Below, piece by piece: positions 36,176-44,836 of a stretch of 64,000 nt of DNA. The translations under genes and the position numbers were made by a program. The stretch is from positions 52,888-116,887 of the forward strand of contig NZ_WNKG01000015.1 of assembly GCF_010119245.1 (NCBI RefSeq), read 5' to 3'. Numbering within the stretch: the stretch's first letter is position 1; each line of letters starts with the position of its first letter. The DNA comes from Cyclobacterium salsum (lineage in GTDB: Bacteria > Bacteroidota > Bacteroidia > Cytophagales > Cyclobacteriaceae). Under the pieces are notes generated by a model, which saw only the letters and a list, made by a program, of their open reading frames with translations, was not told the DNA's origin and did not search any database.

Positions 36176-39062
36176 CAGGAAGAAAAACAGGACGGAAAGC
36201 TACCGGAGAGAGGCAAAAAAGTTTTGGTGGCTTAGTATTGGTGCCATTTTGTTCACGGTGACCTTGGCTTTTTTCTTTTACCGATCTTTATCCAATAACC
36301 TGATAGAGAACCGGAAAGTGTTTCTAAATAAGCAAGTGGAACTGGCTGCTAATGAGGTTCAGAGGACTTTTAACAACCTGAATGAAGACCTGATTTTTTA
36401 TGCAAACAATCAGGAGAGATTACTTCCTTCCGGAGGAAATCCCCCGAAATCCACAGTGGATGAAACAAGGGTAAGGCGTTTGTTGAATAATTACATTAAT
36501 CTGATAGATACCCTGTTTATTGAAAAGGGAGACCTACGGAAAATATACCAGGTCTCGGATGCCAATTATTTTACCGTAACAGAGACCGCGACCGCGATAG
36601 GAGAGCGGAATTGCCGTTATTGTTTTAGGGTCAAATCCGATAAAGGAACGGTGACGCTGTTGGTAAAACTTAATTTGGGTAAGTACTTTTCCAGGCAGCT
36701 GGTCAATTATTATCTGGGACCCAATACTAATAAATTGGTATTTTTGGAGGGAGGCTTTTACCAGTTGGTCGATGATTCCCTGCAAGACCCTGTGCTACTG
36801 GAAAAGGGGCTAAAAGAAGCCATGATGAGAGAAATTGAGGGTGGATTGAGAGGCGAATACGAAGGTGCCCTGTCGGAGAGTGGACCGTCAGCGGGGCAGG
36901 AGTCTCTACTGATTCAATATCCTTTTAATTTATTTCGACTGGAGTTAGAGAAGCCAATTTCATTTGTATTTACTCAAAATAAATCGTCCGTTGTTTCGGG
37001 GGTTTTTGGAAACTATTTTTATCTTTTTCTCTCACTCCTGGCATTGCTGCTACTGGTCGCGTTTTTCTTGTCAAGATTCTTTAAGATAACAAGTGAAAGC
37101 AATCACTTATTAGAAAAAAAATCCAGGGACCTGGACCAGTTGCTACGGCAACAAACCATGCTCTTGCAACAGTCCAGGGGTTTTATCTATTATCAGGATA
37201 AAGACCTGAGGTTATACCAGGTGAGCGATAATATTAAAGAGGTCCTCGGATATAGTCCAAAGGAATTCCAAACCTTTGCTTTAGAAGATTGGGTGAGCGA
37301 TGAGTCAGATTCATTTATACTGACCAAGAAAGAGGCCATCGAAAGGAAAGATGATTTTTACTATTTCGAGGCCCATTCTAACCGGAAGCAGGGAGTGCCG
37401 ATACGAGTTAAAATTTTCGAAAAACTCATTTTTGAATATGATGGCAAGTTTGCGGGTGCGGTGGGCATCTGTACAGATATTAATGATAAATACATCGCCG
37501 ATCAGGAGCTGATTCGAAGTGAAAACCGATTGCGGTCCGTGTTAAATAGTTTGCCGGATATCATATTTATATATAATAACAAGGGGGATTTTTTAGATTA
37601 CTACGTCCAGCAAGAAGAGCTTTTGGCGCAGCCGCCACAAAAAACCCTGGGAAAAAATATGAGTGAATTATTTTCAGGAGAAGCCGGTGAACGGGCCATG
37701 CGCGCGTTCAACAAGGCGGTGGTTACCGGAAAGATGCAGACCGAGGAATTGGATATTTTACTTGATATTGGCAGGAGATATTTTGAAATACGATTTTTTA
37801 AGCTGGACGAGAAGCGGATGATTTCCGTTGCAAGGGACATCACCGGACATAAACTCTGGGAGAGGGGGCTTCGGGAAGCTAAGGAAGCAGCCGAACTGGC
37901 GAATCGGGAAAAATCGAATTTTTTAGCCAATATGAGTCATGAAATTAGGACGCCGTTAAACGGATTGTTAGGAATCACCGGCCTGCTGTACAAGACTTCC
38001 CTTTCCAAGGAACAACAGGAGTTGCTGTCGATTGTTGGCGATTCTGGAGAATCATTGCTTCATATTGTAAATGATATTCTGGATTATTCCAAAATTGAGG
38101 CTGGTAAAATGGAATTAAATCCGGTGCGTTTTAAACTGAGACCGGAGATGGAACGAATTATCAATATTTTTACCGGCATGGCACAGGAAAAATCCCTCCA
38201 TATCAACCTGTCCATAGACGACTCGCTTCCAGATGCCATCGTACTGGATAAGGAAAAATTGGCGCAAATATATTTTAACATCATTGGAAATGCGGTGAAG
38301 TATTCCCTTAAGGGAGGGGAAATCACGGTATTCCTAAAAGGCGAAAAGTTATTTTCCAGTAACCTAATCCTGCACTGTGCAGTAAAGGATAACGGTGTAG
38401 GAATTGATCGGGAGAAATTACCCGAATTGGTGAAGCCTTTCACACAGGCAAGCGCGGCCTCAAACGGTGAATACAAGGGTACCGGATTAGGATTGGCCAT
38501 CGCCAATAAATTGATCGAATTGATGGGAGGCGTTTTGCAGATTGAAAGTGAATTGGGAGAAGGCTCCACCTTTTCTTTTACGCTCATCACAAATATGGAA
38601 GGGGAAGAAAATGAATCGAATGGACCCATTCAATCTGAAAAGGAAGTAGTTGATTTTGAGAGAGTTGCCGAAGATTTTCCACTTAAGATTCTGATAGTAG
38701 AGGATAACGACATCAACCTAAAATTCATGGTTATGCTGCTGGTACAATTAGGTTATGAGCCGGATGTAGCCATGAATGGCGTGGATGCGATCAAATGTGT
38801 CGAGGAGGAGCAATACCATTTGATATTTATGGACAATCAAATGCCGGGAATGAACGGAATGGATGCTACCAAAGTAATCCGATCCCTTGCAAATGGAAAA
38901 GCCGTGGTGATCGTCGGATTATCCGCCAGTGTATTTAAAGAGGATGTGGAGCTTGCCCTTTCCAATGGCATGAACGATTACCTAACCAAGCCGGTAAAAA
39001 TCCAACAAATCATTGATTCCATAAAGAAATGTAGCCGAGCCATCATTGACGCAACTAAATGA
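36168..39062 (+). CDS. membrane hybrid histidine kinase with C-terminal receiver
   Basis: A 964-residue kinase. Two membrane helices (about 20-38 and 281-300) bracket an extracytoplasmic sensor with a C149-x-x-C152 pair (RNCRYCF). Cytoplasmic parts: coiled linker, two PAS domains (about 330-445, 450-565), HisKA with H591 ([12 protein letters not shown]), HATPase (about 700-810; NIIGNAVKY, DNGVGID, GTGLGLAIA) and a receiver with D889 (LIFMDNQMPGMNG). It lacks an HPt, so a separate HPt or an HPt-bearing kinase is needed to pass phosphate on. It is coupled to the sensor lipoprotein upstream by an 8-bp overlap, and its 3' end overlaps the convergent E2 gene by 8 bp. Confidence 0.93.
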   Translation: MTNRKKNRTESYRREAKKFWWLSIGAILFTVTLAFFFYRSLSNNLIENRKVFLNKQVELAANEVQRTFNNLNEDLIFYANNQERLLPSGGNPPKSTVDETRVRRLLNNYINLIDTLFIEKGDLRKIYQVSDANYFTVTETATAIGERNCRYCFRVKSDKGTVTLLVKLNLGKYFSRQLVNYYLGPNTNKLVFLEGGFYQLVDDSLQDPVLLEKGLKEAMMREIEGGLRGEYEGALSESGPSAGQESLLIQYPFNLFRLELEKPISFVFTQNKSSVVSGVFGNYFYLFLSLLALLLLVAFFLSRFFKITSESNHLLEKKSRDLDQLLRQQTMLLQQSRGFIYYQDKDLRLYQVSDNIKEVLGYSPKEFQTFALEDWVSDESDSFILTKKEAIERKDDFYYFEAHSNRKQGVPIRVKIFEKLIFEYDGKFAGAVGICTDINDKYIADQELIRSENRLRSVLNSLPDIIFIYNNKGDFLDYYVQQEELLAQPPQKTLGKNMSELFSGEAGERAMRAFNKAVVTGKMQTEELDILLDIGRRYFEIRFFKLDEKRMISVARDITGHKLWERGLREAKEAAELANREKSNFLANMSHEIRTPLNGLLGITGLLYKTSLSKEQQELLSIVGDSGESLLHIVNDILDYSKIEAGKMELNPVRFKLRPEMERIINIFTGMAQEKSLHINLSIDDSLPDAIVLDKEKLAQIYFNIIGNAVKYSLKGGEITVFLKGEKLFSSNLILHCAVKDNGVGIDREKLPELVKPFTQASAASNGEYKGTGLGLAIANKLIELMGGVLQIESELGEGSTFSFTLITNMEGEENESNGPIQSEKEVVDFERVAEDFPLKILIVEDNDINLKFMVMLLVQLGYEPDVAMNGVDAIKCVEEEQYHLIFMDNQMPGMNGMDATKVIRSLANGKAVVIVGLSASVFKEDVELALSNGMNDYLTKPVKIQQIIDSIKKCSRAIIDATK

Positions 39063-40359
39063 CCGTTTCCAATTCGAAATTTTCCAAATAGTCAGCCACT
39101 TTTTTGACAAACATACCACCCAATGCGCCGTCCACCACCCGGTGGTCGTAGGAATGCGATAATATTAATTTATGGCGAATAGCAATCATATCTCCAGTGG
39201 ACGTTTCTATGACTGCCGGCTTTTTAGTAATGGTTCCTACCGCCAATATGGCTACCTGAGGCTGAACGATGATGGGGGTACCCATAATATTTCCGAAGGA
39301 GCCGATATTAGAAAGGGTATAGGTGCCCCCTTTTAGTTCTTCTGCGTTCAATTTGTTTTCCCTTGCCCGCCTGGCCAGATCATTGATTTTCTTAGATAAG
39401 CCGGGGAGGTTGTATTGGTCCGCCTGCCGAATCACGGGCACAATTAGATTACCGTTGGCCAGTGCTACGGCTATACCTATATTGATATCTTTTTTCTTAA
39501 TGATTTTATCCCCATCTACTGAAATATTAATCATCGGAAAATCCTTCAATGCCTTCGCTATGGCCATTACAAAAAAGGGAGTAAAGGTGATGGATTCGCC
39601 TTCTTTTTTTCGGAATGCTTCTTTTATTTTGTTTCGGAACAGGACGATTTCCGTGAGATCCGCTTCCACAAATGAAGTGACGTGTGCAGAAATGTTTTTA
39701 GAGTCCAACATGCGTTGGGCGATCATCTTTCGCATCCGGTCCATCTCTATGATTTCATCCTGGCTATCCCTTTGTGGTGTGGGTTCATCGAGTGGAGGGG
39801 TGAATTGGGGCGATGACTCTTTCTTTTTCTTTAGGTAGGAGAGGATGTCATGTTTAGTGATTCGGCCACCCTTGCCCGTCCCAGGTATGGCAGCTAGTTC
39901 CGTTTCATTTATGTCTTCTGCTTTTGCGATACTAAGGACCAGGGGAGAGTAGAATTTTCTTTCGTCAATTTTTCTTCTTTCCTTTTTTGAAACGGCTCCC
40001 AGGATCAGTGAGGTATATTCAGGCACTTCCAGAGGGGTTTCGGTCTTTGGAGAAGCAGAATTTTCTTGGCGATCCTCGGCGGTAGCAGGGATTGGCTGTC
40101 CTTCATCCATTTCTTTTTCTACCGTTTCAATCAGTGCAATCGGCTTGCCCACTTCCACTACCTCTCCTTCTTTGGCCAGAATGGATTTTAAAGTGCCAGC
40201 ATGGGTGGCGGGTACTTCCGTATCCACCTTGTCGGTGGCAACCTCCAGAACAGACTCATCCTGCTCGATGAGGTCCCCTTCTTTTTTTAGCCAGGAAAGG
40301 ATTGTGCCCTCCATTATGCTTTCTCCCATTTTGGGCATCACCATTTCTACTGTTGCCAT
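39055..40359 (-). CDS. 2-oxo acid dehydrogenase E2 (dihydrolipoamide acyltransferase)
   Basis: A 434-residue acyltransferase core protein. It has one lipoyl domain (1-78) with lipoyl lysine K44 in VATDKVDTE, a Glu/Thr-rich linker, an E1/E3-binding domain (about 135-172; YSPLVLSIAKAEDINETELAAIPGTGKGGRITKHDIL) and the catalytic domain ending with SYDHRVVDGALGG (catalytic His and Asp). Features resemble branched-chain or pyruvate-type E2. E1 and E3 genes are not adjacent. The 3' end overlaps the hybrid kinase gene. Confidence 0.92.
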   Translation of the reverse strand: MATVEMVMPKMGESIMEGTILSWLKKEGDLIEQDESVLEVATDKVDTEVPATHAGTLKSILAKEGEVVEVGKPIALIETVEKEMDEGQPIPATAEDRQENSASPKTETPLEVPEYTSLILGAVSKKERRKIDERKFYSPLVLSIAKAEDINETELAAIPGTGKGGRITKHDILSYLKKKKESSPQFTPPLDEPTPQRDSQDEIIEMDRMRKMIAQRMLDSKNISAHVTSFVEADLTEIVLFRNKIKEAFRKKEGESITFTPFFVMAIAKALKDFPMINISVDGDKIIKKKDINIGIAVALANGNLIVPVIRQADQYNLPGLSKKINDLARRARENKLNAEELKGGTYTLSNIGSFGNIMGTPIIVQPQVAILAVGTITKKPAVIETSTGDMIAIRHKLILSHSYDHRVVDGALGGMFVKKVADYLENFELETVI

Positions 40360-40404
40360 AGTCCTACTGTAAAGTCGTATTGAATTTGCCTCCAGGTATA
40401 AATC

Positions 40405-40449
40405 TAAAATTTAGGAACTGGTTTGCAAAAGGAAACCTTTTAAATTTTA
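40405..40449 (-). terminator. possible terminator of cinA
   Basis: Nested inverted repeats directly after the cinA stop: TAAAATTTA (40405-40413) with TAAATTTTA (40441-40449), and inside AAAAGG (40427-40432) with CCTTTT (40436-40441). No strong T-run follows on the minus strand, so the assignment is tentative. Confidence 0.35.
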
Positions 40450-41706
40450 TGTGCTCGTCTGTAAAATGGTCTCTCTCAATAAATTTAATGCAGCAATTGC
40501 TGTCAGGTGAATGTTAACCGTCCGGTCTTTTGTAAGCTGTAATTTTCGGGTATGGCACACCTGCCCATCGTCGCAGGCAATCCAAACCAACCCGACCGGC
40601 TTTTCTTCTGACCCACCTCCTGGCCCCGCAATACCACTTGAAGACAAGCCAAAATCAGCTTTGAATTTATTACGCACTTGCCTGGCCATGTCTCGCACGG
40701 TACCTTCACTGACAGCCCCTTCACTGGTTAATACCTCGGCTGAAACACCTAAAACTGCTTTTTTAAATTCATTGTGATAAGGGATCACGCCTCCGTTAAA
40801 ATAGTCACTGGATCCCGGAATACTGGTAATCAGGTGCGAGACATACCCTCCCGTACAACTTTCTGCGAGTGCCACTGTTTTTCCCCGGTTTACTAGCATA
40901 TGGCCGATGGCAACGGGAAGGATATCGTCATTGAACCCATAAACATACTTAGAAATCAGGGGCAGTAACGGTTCGATCTGGGCTTCCACCTCTGAAGCCA
41001 GTGATTCCTGGTCAGTGCCAAAGCCAGTGAGGCGGAGCTTAACTTCTCCCAGGGATGGCAAGTAGGCCAGGCGAATATGAGAAGGTAGCTTTTCCTCCCA
41101 GTCAGTAATCAAATCCGAAAGCCAACTTTCGCCAATGCCAACCGTACGAATCAGTTTGTGGTAAATGACCGGCAATTGGTACTTTTTCTTTAGGCGGGGA
41201 ATGACCTCCTGCTGCATTAAATATTTCATTTCATGCGGTACCCCGGGCATGGACATCCAAATTTTCTCCTTTTCTTCAAACCACATGCCCGGAGCGGTTC
41301 CTACGCCATTTCGAATATAGGTGCAATTGGAAGGAAGGTATGCCTGACCTCGATTAGTAGCCGTCAATTCCTTTCCCCGGCTATGAAAAAGGTTGCTAAC
41401 ATCCTCCAAAGCATCTGGAAACAACTCAAGCTTGGAGCCAAAGTATGCTGCCAGTACCGATTTGGTCAAATCATCTTTGGTGGGACCCAGGCCTCCTGTC
41501 ATTAAAATAATGTCGGCCTTCACTGCAGCAGCCTCAAAGGCATCCAGCATCGATTCGCGGTCATCGCCAATTGTTGTCTTTCTGACAACACGAACACCGA
41601 TTTTATCCATCTCCTCACTCAGCCACTTGCTGTTCGTGTCCATAATCTGGCCGTAAAGGAGTTCGTCGCCTATTGAGATGATTTCTGCTGTAACCGATTG
41701 ATGCAT
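40447..41706 (-). CDS. cinA: competence/damage-inducible protein CinA (nicotinamide mononucleotide deamidase)
   Basis: About 419 residues with both CinA domains: the N-terminal molybdopterin-binding-like domain (AEIISIGDELLYGQIMDTNSKWLSEEM, TGGLGPTKDDLTK, MPGVPHEMKYLM) and the C-terminal PncC domain (ALAESCTGGYVSHLITSIPGSSDYFNGGVIPY and SGIAGPGGGSEEKPVGLVWIA), which deamidates NMN for NAD recycling. I use ATG 41706: a TAnnTTTG element at 41734-41741 overlaps the alternative start at 41736, so transcription begins after it. This start gives the expected N-terminus. Confidence 0.92.
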   Translation of the reverse strand: MHQSVTAEIISIGDELLYGQIMDTNSKWLSEEMDKIGVRVVRKTTIGDDRESMLDAFEAAAVKADIILMTGGLGPTKDDLTKSVLAAYFGSKLELFPDALEDVSNLFHSRGKELTATNRGQAYLPSNCTYIRNGVGTAPGMWFEEKEKIWMSMPGVPHEMKYLMQQEVIPRLKKKYQLPVIYHKLIRTVGIGESWLSDLITDWEEKLPSHIRLAYLPSLGEVKLRLTGFGTDQESLASEVEAQIEPLLPLISKYVYGFNDDILPVAIGHMLVNRGKTVALAESCTGGYVSHLITSIPGSSDYFNGGVIPYHNEFKKAVLGVSAEVLTSEGAVSEGTVRDMARQVRNKFKADFGLSSSGIAGPGGGSEEKPVGLVWIACDDGQVCHTRKLQLTKDRTVNIHLTAIAALNLLRETILQTST

Positions 41707-41733
41707 GAAACAGGGTATTGGTTTTTTATGGTG

Positions 41734-41741
41734 CAAAATTA
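41734..41741 (-). promoter_or_regulatory. Bacteroidota-type promoter element of cinA
   Basis: On the minus strand TAATTTTG matches TAnnTTTG about 27 bp before the cinA start at 41706. It overlaps the longer alternative start, which helps to decide the start. Confidence 0.5.
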
Positions 41742-41811
41742 AAAAGTTTCCAGACAGTGGCGGGGATTTGCAAGTTTAAATTACCAACTGAAGGCATTTC
41801 TTCGCATAGAA

Positions 41812-42315
41812 TTAACCCATTTCTTTTCTGCGGTAGGTTACAAATGCGTGCTTATAGGGGTTTTTGTCATCTTTTTCTACCATTACCTTATCCACCACTT
41901 CCCATTCGTTTCGATTGAACTCCGGAAAAAAAGTATCTGCATCAGGTGAAGCTTCAATCTCGGTAATAATCATTTCATGCGTAAATGGCAGTGCTTCCTT
42001 ATAAATATTGGCACCGCCTAAAATAAAAATTTTTTCCAGATTTCTGGATTTTCCAATGTGCAGTGCTTCTTCCAGATGGTGGGCCACGAAATGACCCTCA
42101 GGAACCTTGAAGTCCCGGTTTCGGGTGACCACAATATGCGTTCTCCCAGGCAAAGGCTTGCCGAGTGAAGTAAATGTTTTTCTTCCTATAATGACATGGT
42201 GGCCGGATGTCGTCTTTTTGAAATGGCTAAGATCTGAAGGGAGATGCCAGGGCAATTCCCCATTTTTCCCTATGGCATTATTGGTGGCTTTAGCCACTAT
42301 AATCGAAACGGTCAT
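41812..42315 (-). CDS. folA: dihydrofolate reductase
   Basis: A 167-residue DHFR. Diagnostic parts: SIIVAKATNNAIGKNGELPWHLPSDLSHFKK (active-site Asp in SDL), the HHVIIGRKTFTSLGKPLPGRTHIVVTRN NADPH region, IFILGGANIYKEALP and the closing FVTYRRK. It regenerates tetrahydrofolate for nucleotide and methionine synthesis. Length is normal. It lies 11 bp after the DUF4412 gene on the same strand, so they share a message; thymidylate synthase is not beside it. Confidence 0.95.
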   Translation of the reverse strand: MTVSIIVAKATNNAIGKNGELPWHLPSDLSHFKKTTSGHHVIIGRKTFTSLGKPLPGRTHIVVTRNRDFKVPEGHFVAHHLEEALHIGKSRNLEKIFILGGANIYKEALPFTHEMIITEIEASPDADTFFPEFNRNEWEVVDKVMVEKDDKNPYKHAFVTYRRKEMG

Positions 42316-42326
42316 GTATACGATAC

Positions 42327-43289
42327 TTATTTTGCTGCTTTCATTGCGTTTGGATATTCCGACAAATCGAAATTAGTGGAGCGATTGGTATCAATTTCAA
42401 TCATCCTCATTTTTGAACTACTCTCGTCTTCTTTGCTCGCAAAATTCATTTCCATAATATGACCTTCAGGCAAATTTTTAAAATACGCTCTGTTTTCTTC
42501 TTTCATTTTTTTCGTAATGAATGGGCTATTTTTACTCCAGAAGGACTCCAGCCCTTCTATGGGTTCCTTACTGATCCAGTAGCTTCCTTCGGCATCATCA
42601 CTTACCACGAGGTATTCTTCACAGGTATACCCCAATATATCTTTGGTATTTCCTGTTTTTTCAAATTGAAAATCTTCTGAAACCGCTGGGGAATCTTCGG
42701 CAGTATCTGCCGTTTCAGCAGCCTCCATCATGCCTCCCCAGTCGATAGAAAAAGCCATGCTTGATTTTTCTTCGTCATTTTCCATCAGCATTACCGTTGC
42801 CTCATTTTTATGGTCCATGATAATCACCGACTTTTCCTTTGAGTTTTTATCATCAGGATCTATAAATTCCATTCCGAAATAATCCGGGTTATCGGATAAA
42901 AACGAATGAAAGGTAATGCGCTCTGACGCTTTTCCTTTTTCATCTGTACTTTCAATTTCCATGACGGCAATTCCGGAAAAGCGGTAGGCACTTTCCGTTT
43001 CTACATCCATATTCACGGAACGCATGATTTTGCTGTAATCGTAAGAACCGCCTCCTGAACTTCCTCCTTCATCATTTTCACCGGCTTCCATATCTCCATA
43101 AAGATTACTGAAAGCCTTTTCCAACTGCCTTTGGGTGGCTTTTGCCACTTCCTTCTCTACGGTCTTTTCTACGGCACGAGTTACTCCCTCTGAGGCTGCA
43201 TTTTTTAACCTTTTTAATAGCTGAGCCTCCGAATCCCAACTTAAAAATGAAAGGGAAAGTATAAATAAAAAGGTGGATTTAATTTTCAT
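42327..43289 (-). CDS. exported DUF4412-type protein
   Basis: A 320-residue protein with a signal peptide (ending WDSEAQ). The N-terminal mature part is helical and charged (LKRLKNAASEGVTRAVEKTVEKEVAKATQRQLEKAF), then a Gly/Ser linker. The rest resembles DUF4412: phrases such as FSDNPDYFGMEF, SVIIMDHKNEATVMLMEND, GYTCEEYLVVSDDAEGSYWISKEP and LPEGHIMEMNF. The function of the family is not known. It is the first gene of a pair with dihydrofolate reductase. Confidence 0.78.
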   Translation of the reverse strand: MKIKSTFLFILSLSFLSWDSEAQLLKRLKNAASEGVTRAVEKTVEKEVAKATQRQLEKAFSNLYGDMEAGENDEGGSSGGGSYDYSKIMRSVNMDVETESAYRFSGIAVMEIESTDEKGKASERITFHSFLSDNPDYFGMEFIDPDDKNSKEKSVIIMDHKNEATVMLMENDEEKSSMAFSIDWGGMMEAAETADTAEDSPAVSEDFQFEKTGNTKDILGYTCEEYLVVSDDAEGSYWISKEPIEGLESFWSKNSPFITKKMKEENRAYFKNLPEGHIMEMNFASKEDESSSKMRMIEIDTNRSTNFDLSEYPNAMKAAK

Positions 43290-43309
43290 GGCATCATTGG
43301 TTTTGAATT

Positions 43310-43317
43310 CAAACTTA
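43310..43317 (-). promoter_or_regulatory. Bacteroidota-type promoter element before the DUF4412 gene
   Basis: On the minus strand TAAGTTTG matches TAnnTTTG; it lies about 20 bp before the start at 43289, leaving a short leader. Confidence 0.45.
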
Positions 43318-43373
43318 AAGTTATGAAATATATTTTTAAAGACCTAAACCATGTTTTTTTGTATGTAAAACAG

Positions 43374-44297
43374 CTATATTTCCAAGATATACTCGATGAT
43401 GCCTGCATTTTTTCCTTTGGGCCGTGTGACAAGCAGGGGTACTTTATCATTCATCTGTATGAGCCTTTCCGCCATGCTGCCAATAAAAAGAGCGGTCGCT
43501 GCCGTTCTTCCTTTGGCTCCAATGATGATGATGTCGGCTTTGATTTCCTGGGCTTTCTGGATGATGTCCACAACCGGATCGTCGTCCTCATCTTTGGTGT
43601 ACAGGGGTTTGACCTTGATTGATTTGGTATCGATTTTTCGAATAAACTTCTTATAGTTTTGTTCTGCATTTTCCAGCATGATCTGGCTAAACTCTTCATA
43701 GGACTTTCCGGTAAAGTGATAGCCTGAAGGCACCGCATATACATTTTGACAAAAGATTTCCGATTTGCCCTCGTTTTTTTCGGTGATTTCAATGGCCACC
43801 TCCAGGGCATCCTTTGAGTAATCCGAAAAGTCACTGGGAACCAGCATTTTTTTGATTTTTGGTTTCGAATTTTCGGGAACAATCAGCAGGGAGCAGGAGG
43901 CGCGCCTGGCAAGCCGCTGAGATACCACCCCGGATCCGGGAATGGATGTCTTTCTCCCCACTAAAATCATGTCGGCAGACTTTTCAGTGGCCAGCTTCAA
44001 TACTTTCTTGGATAGCTGACCCTCTTTGACCACAAATGTATAATTGATTTTTAAATCCAAGTCAAAGTTTCCCTCCACTACCCGCTTCATTTGGTTCTTT
44101 CTCTCCTCAACCATATTACTGATCAGGTTAGGGAACTCCGCCAGTATATCCTTTGGAATAGCCAGGTTACGAATAACATTCGTGAAATAGATTTTTTTTG
44201 ATTGATTAGCCTTCGCTATAAATGCGGCAAATTTCACCAGCGTTTTGTCCATCTCTGTTTGATCCAGACAAACAATGATTTTTTTGATTTGATACAT
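43374..44297 (-). CDS. universal stress protein, two tandem UspA domains
   Basis: A 307-residue cytoplasmic protein built of two Usp domains (about 1-145 and 150-307). The second carries the ATP-binding signature IIGAKGRTAATALFIGSMAERLI (G-x2-G-x9-G-S-type); the first has LVGRKTSIPGSGVVSQRLARRASCSLLIVP, a variant of it. Usp proteins help survival under starvation and stress. The 5' region contains a perfect 15-bp inverted repeat at 44407-44441, about 110 bp upstream of the start, that could regulate it. Confidence 0.9.
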   Translation of the reverse strand: MYQIKKIIVCLDQTEMDKTLVKFAAFIAKANQSKKIYFTNVIRNLAIPKDILAEFPNLISNMVEERKNQMKRVVEGNFDLDLKINYTFVVKEGQLSKKVLKLATEKSADMILVGRKTSIPGSGVVSQRLARRASCSLLIVPENSKPKIKKMLVPSDFSDYSKDALEVAIEITEKNEGKSEIFCQNVYAVPSGYHFTGKSYEEFSQIMLENAEQNYKKFIRKIDTKSIKVKPLYTKDEDDDPVVDIIQKAQEIKADIIIIGAKGRTAATALFIGSMAERLIQMNDKVPLLVTRPKGKNAGIIEYILEI

Positions 44298-44406
44298 TGT
44301 AAAATGTTATAAATAAGTGGATTCCTGAGAGCTATCTTTGGTCTGGCTGTTATTTATTAAAACATAAAAATTTAAATTAGTTAATTATTCCGTTAATGCA
44401 AGTGAA

Positions 44407-44441
44407 TATTTTCTGTTTTTAAAACCTAAAAACAGAAAATA
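44407..44441. repeat. perfect 15-bp inverted repeat upstream of the universal stress protein
   Basis: TATTTTCTGTTTTTA at 44407-44421 is exactly complementary to 44427-44441 with a five-base spacer. Such a perfect repeat is unlikely by chance in noncoding DNA of this composition. It lies between the divergent Usp gene and the RNA gene and could be an operator or a terminator-like hairpin; a T-run at 44452-44459 is 10 bp to the right. Confidence 0.65.
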
Positions 44442-44504
44442 CCAAGCTATTCTTTTTTTTCGGCTGCGATGGGCAGTTTGCTGAAAATTGTCTTGGCCCC
44501 ACTA

Positions 44505-44536
44505 TTTGAGGTTTGATGGAATAGGTTGTATATTTG
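44505..44536 (+). promoter_or_regulatory. consensus Bacteroidota promoter of the candidate RNA gene
   Basis: TTTG at 44505-44508, a 20-bp spacer, then TATATTTG at 44529-44536: a full match to TTTG-N19-21-TAnnTTTG. It is the best promoter match found in the window and would start transcription near 44543. Confidence 0.75.
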
Positions 44537-44542
44537 TTTTAA

Positions 44543-44786
44543 GGTTCGGTTCTGCGACATGTTCAAACTTCACAAGTTAATTAAAATACCGAGTGAAGCA
44601 CCGCTTCAAAACCAGGCCTCATCTTTCCCTGTGAAAGACCTCGTACCCTTTACAGGGTGCAGGATAACAGTGGAAGGTTGCGATGAGGGTGCAGCTCAAA
44701 TCCTGTTATATCGGAGGTTTGTAACACTCCAGGGATCGGACCTACTTTAAAGGGAGACTGCTTTGCAGCCTCCCTTTTGATTTTTT
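44543..44786 (+). ncRNA. candidate structured small RNA, about 245 nt
   Basis: Transcription should start near 44543 and end at a strong intrinsic terminator (44751-44786). The 5' end (44542-44553) pairs over 12 bp, with four G-U pairs, with 44732-44743 just before the terminator, closing the molecule. Inside are five further hairpins: 44566-44578 (AACTT/AAGTT), 44594-44608 (TGAAGC/GCTTCA), 44622-44638 (TCTTTC/GAAAGA), 44643-44660 (GTACCCT/AGGGTGC) and 44713-44730 (GGAGGTT/AACaCTCC). A long-range helix ATAACAG (44664-44670) with CTGTTAT (44703-44709) and an alternative CCTCATC (44617-44623) with GATGAGG (44682-44688) are also possible. I cannot match it to 6S, SRP, RNase P or tmRNA. A 63-codon frame (44559-44750) also fits inside, so a small protein is the main alternative. 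Confidence 0.62.
44751..44786 (+). terminator. intrinsic terminator of the candidate RNA
   Basis: AGGGAG-a-CTGC, loop TTT, GCAG-c-CTCCCT: a 10-bp stem with one mismatch, followed by TTTGATTTTTT. One of the clearest terminators in the window. Confidence 0.85.
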
Positions 44787-44836
44787 GTGGGCTCAAAAAA
44801 TGTGAAACGCCTCTTTTTATATTCTTTGTAAGACGT

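Noticed and set aside
44559..44750. 63-codon frame MFKLHKLIKIPSEAP...
   Set aside because: It coincides with the structured RNA; its sequence shows no familiar domain. Kept only as the alternative to the RNA reading.
44543..44786. Retron or 6S/SRP/RNase P/tmRNA identity for the RNA candidate
   Set aside because: The paired ends resemble a retron a1/a2 arrangement, but there is no reverse transcriptase gene nearby. Signature sequences of SRP, RNase P and tmRNA are absent, and the many local hairpins do not fit the long rod of 6S RNA.
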